A DNA stretch of 64,000 bases. Origin: Bacillota bacterium. Lineage in GTDB: Bacteria; Bacillota; Clostridia; Lachnospirales; Lachnospiraceae. Position 1 is the stretch's first letter; each line of letters begins with the position of its first letter. Below, piece by piece: positions 60,008 to 64,000 of this stretch. A program made the translations under genes and the position numbers. Location: the NCBI GenBank assembly GCA_023409535.1, contig JAEYGZ010000023.1, forward strand, positions 62,001-126,000, in the 5' to 3' direction. The notes below the pieces were generated by a model. That model was given only the letters and a program-made list of their open reading frames with translations, searched no databases and was not told where the DNA came from.

Positions 60008-62364
60008 TACCAATGGATGCAGTAATTAAAAAAGAGTTTACCCTGGAAGGTCTTTGCTGCGGTAACTGTGCTGCCAAAATCGAACGGGATGTGAAAAAGC
60101 TTACCGGTATAACGGCTGCCTCCGTAGATTTTGTGACTAAGACTCTCTCTATGGAGATTACTGACGGTACCGCAGCCAACAGTCTGATCGCGCAGGCTGA
60201 TGCCATCATTAAAAGACATGACTCTGAGGTTGTAATGCTTGAGAAAGAAATTGCCCAGCCGGGGCAAAAGACCTTGTATCTGCTGGGACTGTGCTGCGGT
60301 GACTGCGCTCAGAAGATCGAAGCGCAGGTAAACCGGATCGAGGGTGTGAAGTCGGCTTCTCTTGACTTTGTATCCCAACGGCTTACCATTGAGGCAATCG
60401 ACCGCAAATCCCTTCCGGCTATTATCCGGCAGGCCTCACAGATTGCTTTGGACATAGAACCTTCCATTCAAATATCCTATACGGATAAGAAACCGAAGGA
60501 GGAGGGCTCTGCAGCCGTCAGAAAATGGGCTTACCGTATCAGCCTGTCCGTCGGCACCTTATTGTATGCCGCGGGCTTACTGTTTGATTTGCCTGCTTCC
60601 GCAGAATTTATCCTGTTCCTGCTAAGCTACCTGTTCATCGGCGGAGAGGTAGTCCTGCGGGCATTAAAAAACATCTCCAGAGGCCAGGTCTTTGATGAAA
60701 ACTTTTTAATGAGCGTGGCTACCATCGGAGCGTTTGCCATCGGTGAATATCCGGAAGGCGTGGCAGTTATGCTGTTCTATCAGGTAGGCGAAGCCTTTCA
60801 GCGCCTGGCTGTCAACCGCTCCCGCAAATCCATCTCCGCCCTGATGGATATCCGCCCCGAGTTCGCCAATTTAAAGGTGGGTAATGAGCTACGCAAAGTG
60901 ACTCCGGAAGAGGTTGGCATCGGTGATTATATTATCGTTAAGCCAGGTGAAAAGATACCGCTGGACGGGCGAATTGTGGAAGGGTCTTCAGCGCTGGATA
61001 CTTCTGCCCTCACAGGAGAATCCCTTCCCAGAGATGTGGAGCCCGGCAATGAAGTCTTATCCGGATCCATCAACAAAAACGGCGTGCTGATCATTGAAGT
61101 TTCCAAGGAATTCGGGGAATCCACCATATCCAAAATCCTTGACCTGGTGCAGAACGCCAGCAGTAAAAAAGCTCCCACCGAAAACTTTATTACAAAATTC
61201 GCAAGATATTACACCCCGATTGTTACCTTCTCCGCTTTGGCTCTTGCGGTGATCCCTCCTCTGGTTCTTCCCGGAGCGGAGTTCAGCGACTGGATCTACA
61301 GGGCTCTTGCCTTTCTGGTGGTATCCTGTCCCTGTGCTTTGGTGATCTCCATTCCGTTAAGCTTCTTCGGCGGTATCGGCGGAGCCTCTAAGAACGGTAT
61401 TCTGGTAAAAGGAAGTAATTATCTGGAAGCCCTGAACCGTATTGATACTATTGTATTTGATAAAACAGGCACTTTGACCAAAGGCATTTTTAAAGTGACG
61501 AAAGCCGTTGGGGCGAACGGCTGGCCGGAGGCTGAGCTGCTCTCCTATGCGGCCCATGCGGAAAGCTTCTCTAACCATCCCATTGCCTTATCCATACAAA
61601 AGGCTTATAATCAGCCGATTGATCAGAGCAGGCTTACGGAGCAGGAGGAAGTTCCCGGACATGGCATCCGCGTAAAGATTGACGGTAAATCCGTGCTTGC
61701 CGGCAATGGAAAGCTGATGGAAGCGGAGCATATTGACCTGCAACCGGTAAATGAGCTGGGAAGCGTTGTATATCTGGCTGTTGACGGGGTTTATGCCGGT
61801 CACATTGTCATCTCCGATGAAATAAAGCCCGACAGTAAAAAAGCACTTAAGGAATTAAAAGCCTTGGGCGTAAATCAAACCGCCATGTTAACCGGCGACA
61901 CACGAATCGTCGGCGAAGCCATAGCCCGGGAAATCGGTCTGGACACTGTATATTCCGAGCTCCTTCCCCACCAGAAGGTAGAACAGCTGGAGCTGTTGGA
62001 TAAAAACAGAAAATCCAAAGGAAAGCTTGTCTTTGTCGGGGATGGTATCAATGATGCTCCTGTGCTGGCGAGAGCCGACATCGGTATCGCCATGGGAGCG
62101 TTGGGCTCCGATGCGGCAATTGAAGCGGCCGATGTTGTATTAATGACCGACGAACCCTCCAAAATTGTATCCGCCATCAAGGTTGCCAGGAAGACCAGAG
62201 CGATTGTATGGCAGAATATACTATTTGCCATGGGGGTGAAGCTGGTGGTTCTTGCCCTTGCTGCATTTGGTATCGCGACCATGTGGGAGGCAGTTTTCGG
62301 TGATGTAGGCGTAACGGTGATTGCTATTTTAAATGCTATGCGCGCTATGAAAACCATACGATAA
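60004..62364 (+). CDS. P1B-2 type metal ATPase with two N-terminal HMA domains
   Basis: Metal-exporting P-type ATPase of 786 residues. Two HMA domains carry CXXC motifs (CCGNC, 18-22; CCGDC, 97-101). The catalytic body follows: CPC in SCPCALVIS, DKTGTLTKG, SNHPIALS, GDGINDAPVLARADIG, and terminal Lys/Asp (MGVKLVVL; FGDVGVT) that indicate Zn/Cd/Pb. It is a paralogue of the HMA-less ATPase, here with fused and duplicated HMA units. I start at GTG 60004, coupled to the leader; ATG 60013 is the alternative. Confidence 0.93.
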   Translation: MIPMDAVIKKEFTLEGLCCGNCAAKIERDVKKLTGITAASVDFVTKTLSMEITDGTAANSLIAQADAIIKRHDSEVVMLEKEIAQPGQKTLYLLGLCCGDCAQKIEAQVNRIEGVKSASLDFVSQRLTIEAIDRKSLPAIIRQASQIALDIEPSIQISYTDKKPKEEGSAAVRKWAYRISLSVGTLLYAAGLLFDLPASAEFILFLLSYLFIGGEVVLRALKNISRGQVFDENFLMSVATIGAFAIGEYPEGVAVMLFYQVGEAFQRLAVNRSRKSISALMDIRPEFANLKVGNELRKVTPEEVGIGDYIIVKPGEKIPLDGRIVEGSSALDTSALTGESLPRDVEPGNEVLSGSINKNGVLIIEVSKEFGESTISKILDLVQNASSKKAPTENFITKFARYYTPIVTFSALALAVIPPLVLPGAEFSDWIYRALAFLVVSCPCALVISIPLSFFGGIGGASKNGILVKGSNYLEALNRIDTIVFDKTGTLTKGIFKVTKAVGANGWPEAELLSYAAHAESFSNHPIALSIQKAYNQPIDQSRLTEQEEVPGHGIRVKIDGKSVLAGNGKLMEAEHIDLQPVNELGSVVYLAVDGVYAGHIVISDEIKPDSKKALKELKALGVNQTAMLTGDTRIVGEAIAREIGLDTVYSELLPHQKVEQLELLDKNRKSKGKLVFVGDGINDAPVLARADIGIAMGALGSDAAIEAADVVLMTDEPSKIVSAIKVARKTRAIVWQNILFAMGVKLVVLALAAFGIATMWEAVFGDVGVTVIAILNAMRAMKTIR

Positions 62365-62374
62365 GGATAAAGTA

Positions 62375-62419
62375 AATGACCGCGTAAATCTCTGTCTCAT
62401 AGATTTACGCGGTCATTTT
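62375..62419. terminator. Bidirectional terminator
   Basis: A perfect 17-bp stem (62375-62391 with 62401-62417) with TTTTC on the right, between the metal ATPase and convergent TSUP gene. Confidence 0.9.
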
Positions 62420-63168
62420 CACAGCCGAATAATAAACAATCTCACAGCGGCAATGGCTGTCATTCCCATTACAAGATAGCGGAAGTATTTCTCATTGATC
62501 CTTTTAACAACTGTAAAGCCCAGAACAGCTCCTATGATAATAATCGGAAGCATAAAAATTGTTATGGTGAATGATTTCAATCCGATATTATGCCAGATGA
62601 ATATCTGAAGCGGTAATTTCGACAGATTGATCAGGAAAAAGAACCATGCATTCGTACCCATGAAATTATTTTTCTTAAAGCCCAGAGCAAGTAAATAGAT
62701 ACTGAAAATCGGACCCGCCGCATTACCGATCATCGAAGCAAATCCGCTTAGAATACCAACAAGAATATAAAACCACGCAGCGTCCGGTACGTTAAAGTCC
62801 TTTCCCCGCTTTTCCATATAGATTAATGCGGACAGGCATAAAAGAACAATCACACCAATCAGGATAATGAATGTCTTGTCACTGATATAATTCCCAATGA
62901 CAACCCCCAGAAGCAGGCCGGCGAGGGCCCAGGGCAACGGCTTGAAGACATTGTTCCAATTCACACTCTTACGGTAATACCAGACCGCAATAATGTCACC
63001 TGCCACAAGCATGGGCAGCATAATCCCCGTTGAATCCCTGCCGCCAAACGTACTTGCCAGAATAGGGATCGCCATCATCATGACTCCGCCGATCCCCGTC
63101 TTCGAAAAACCGACCAGCAAAGCCGTCATTATAACAATGATCCATTGTACTCCGCTCAATTCCGGCAT
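62419..63168 (-). CDS. TSUP (TauE/SafE) family permease
   Basis: Eight-helix membrane protein of 249 residues of the sulfite-exporter TauE/SafE family. Typical motifs: GFSKTGIGGVMMMAIPILA in the N-half and the repeat GFASMIGNAAGPIFSIYLL in the second half. Members move small anions such as sulfite or sulfonates. Start is the ATG at 63168, nine bases after AGAGGG; another ATG lies three codons upstream. No partner suggests the substrate. Confidence 0.9.
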   Translation of the reverse strand: MPELSGVQWIIVIMTALLVGFSKTGIGGVMMMAIPILASTFGGRDSTGIMLPMLVAGDIIAVWYYRKSVNWNNVFKPLPWALAGLLLGVVIGNYISDKTFIILIGVIVLLCLSALIYMEKRGKDFNVPDAAWFYILVGILSGFASMIGNAAGPIFSIYLLALGFKKNNFMGTNAWFFFLINLSKLPLQIFIWHNIGLKSFTITIFMLPIIIIGAVLGFTVVKRINEKYFRYLVMGMTAIAAVRLFIIRL

Positions 63169-63181
63169 TTGTATCATCCCT

Positions 63182-64000
63182 CTACAGTTCTAATATCTTA
63201 TCAATACTTACCAGCTTTACACATAAAACAAACAATTCCATTGCACTTCTTAAATCCTTCATGGCAGGAAAGGAGGGTGCAATGCGAATATTGCTGTCAT
63301 GAGGATCTTTTCCATACGGATAGGTGGCACCTGCCGGAGTCATGACAACTCCCGCCTCCTTGGCCAAAGCTACAATATCTTCGGCACATCCTTCCATTGC
63401 ATCGAAGGATACAAAATAACCGCCCTTCGGTTTGGTCCATTCCGCAATTTCAAGTCCGCCAAGCCCGTTTTCCATGATTTCATTGACCGCCTCGAATTTC
63501 GGACGCATAATATCGGCATGCTTCATCATGTGCTCCTGTACACCTGCAAGATCTTTAAAAAACCTTACATGGCGCAGCTGGTTAACCTTATCATGGCCAA
63601 TGGTCTGTATGGTCAGCTGCTTTAAGATATCCTTCTGATTATTCTTTGAGGTGGCAATCGCCGCAACACCGGAGCCCGGAAAGCTTATCTTGGAGGTTGA
63701 AGTAAATTTATATACCATATCCGGATTACCTGCGGCAGCACACTCATGCAGTATCTCCAGGCAGAAATCCTGATTCTCCCTGTATAAATGATGTACGCTG
63801 TATGCGTTATCCCAGTAAATGCGGAAATCCCCCGCAGCGGGCTTCAAGCGTGCAAATCTTCTTACCGTCTCTTCGGAATAGGTATACCCCTGGGGGTTGG
63901 AATACTTCGGTACACACCAAATTCCTTTGATGGCCGGATCCTCGCTCACCAGCTTTTCTACCAGATCCATGTCGGGACCTTCCGGTGTCATCGGTACATT
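63182..64000 (-). CDS. Aminotransferase (MocR/AspT-type class I fold), 5' end outside window
   Basis: PLP aminotransferase truncated by the right edge; about 272 codons of the C-terminal part are seen and the frame continues beyond 64000. GIWCVPKYSNPQGYTYS, YWDNAYSVHHLY and the PLP lysine in STSKISFPGSG fit the Aminotran_MocR family, which includes aspartate aminotransferases of Corynebacterium. No stop or start can be given on the far side. Aspartate specificity is likely but unproved. Confidence 0.9.
   Translation of the reverse strand, partial: NVPMTPEGPDMDLVEKLVSEDPAIKGIWCVPKYSNPQGYTYSEETVRRFARLKPAAGDFRIYWDNAYSVHHLYRENQDFCLEILHECAAAGNPDMVYKFTSTSKISFPGSGVAAIATSKNNQKDILKQLTIQTIGHDKVNQLRHVRFFKDLAGVQEHMMKHADIMRPKFEAVNEIMENGLGGLEIAEWTKPKGGYFVSFDAMEGCAEDIVALAKEAGVVMTPAGATYPYGKDPHDSNIRIAPSFPAMKDLRSAMELFVLCVKLVSIDKILEL

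Overview
The window looks like chromosomal DNA of a spore-forming, plant-polysaccharide-degrading member of the Clostridia, most likely Lachnospiraceae. The signs are moderate GC, strong GGAGG ribosome binding sites, many TTGACA/TATAAT promoters, a T-box in front of leuS, a SleB-type cortex/cell-wall hydrolase, an ABC-F protein behind an attenuator, and carbohydrate genes close to those of Lachnoclostridium phytofermentans relatives. I see no phage, no complete insertion sequence, no CRISPR array, and no rRNA or tRNA gene.

Layout. (1) 1-14.9 kb: a pectin side-chain and rhamnogalacturonan-I locus. It holds a GH2 beta-galactosidase cut by the left edge, a sugar-phosphate isomerase-like TIM barrel, an Lpl-type sugar ABC importer, a GH112 phosphorylase, a GH105 unsaturated glycuronyl hydrolase, a divergent AraC regulator and L-rhamnose mutarotase. 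The amtB-glnK ammonium module sits inside it behind a terminator-bearing leader. (2) 15-25 kb: household and redox genes (Fe-S flavoprotein, MATE exporter, UppP, RDD membrane protein, an Fpg/Nei glycosylase lacking the catalytic Pro2, a WYL regulator with a duplicated palindromic operator, PPOX and flavin-reductase-like proteins). (3) 25-35.5 kb: an ABC-F ATPase with a leader-peptide attenuator, uridine kinase, a chemoreceptor and a complete liv branched-chain amino-acid importer. (4) 35.6-38.7 kb: a zinc-uptake regulon, znuA facing znuCB-zur, with shared palindromes. (5) 38.7-50 kb: SGNH esterase, a TetR-controlled ABC-2 exporter, leuS with its T-box, a SleB-like hydrolase and an orphan GltD-like flavoprotein. 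(6) 49.8-56.5 kb: a NudC-VOC-alcohol dehydrogenase-YoaK operon, alpha/beta hydrolase, endonuclease IV-like protein, a ClpP paralogue and AraC regulator. (7) 56.7-63.2 kb: a heavy-metal resistance island with two ArsR/SmtB repressors, two P1B-2 ATPases, a free-standing HMA metallochaperone and a TSUP-family permease. An aminotransferase runs off the right edge.

How the genes work together. In the first region a lyase product is probably trimmed by GH105, galactosyl-rhamnose is phosphorolysed by GH112, the importer brings oligosaccharides in, and RhaM interconverts rhamnose anomers. Zinc is drawn in by ZnuABC under Zur, while excess Zn/Cd/Pb is expelled by the CadA-like pumps under the ArsR sensors. 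No single region is an obviously new system. The most unusual signals are regulatory: the 19-codon leader overlapping the ABC-F terminator, the duplicated WYL operator, the 12-codon leader coupled to the second metal ATPase, and the double-hairpin leader of amtB.
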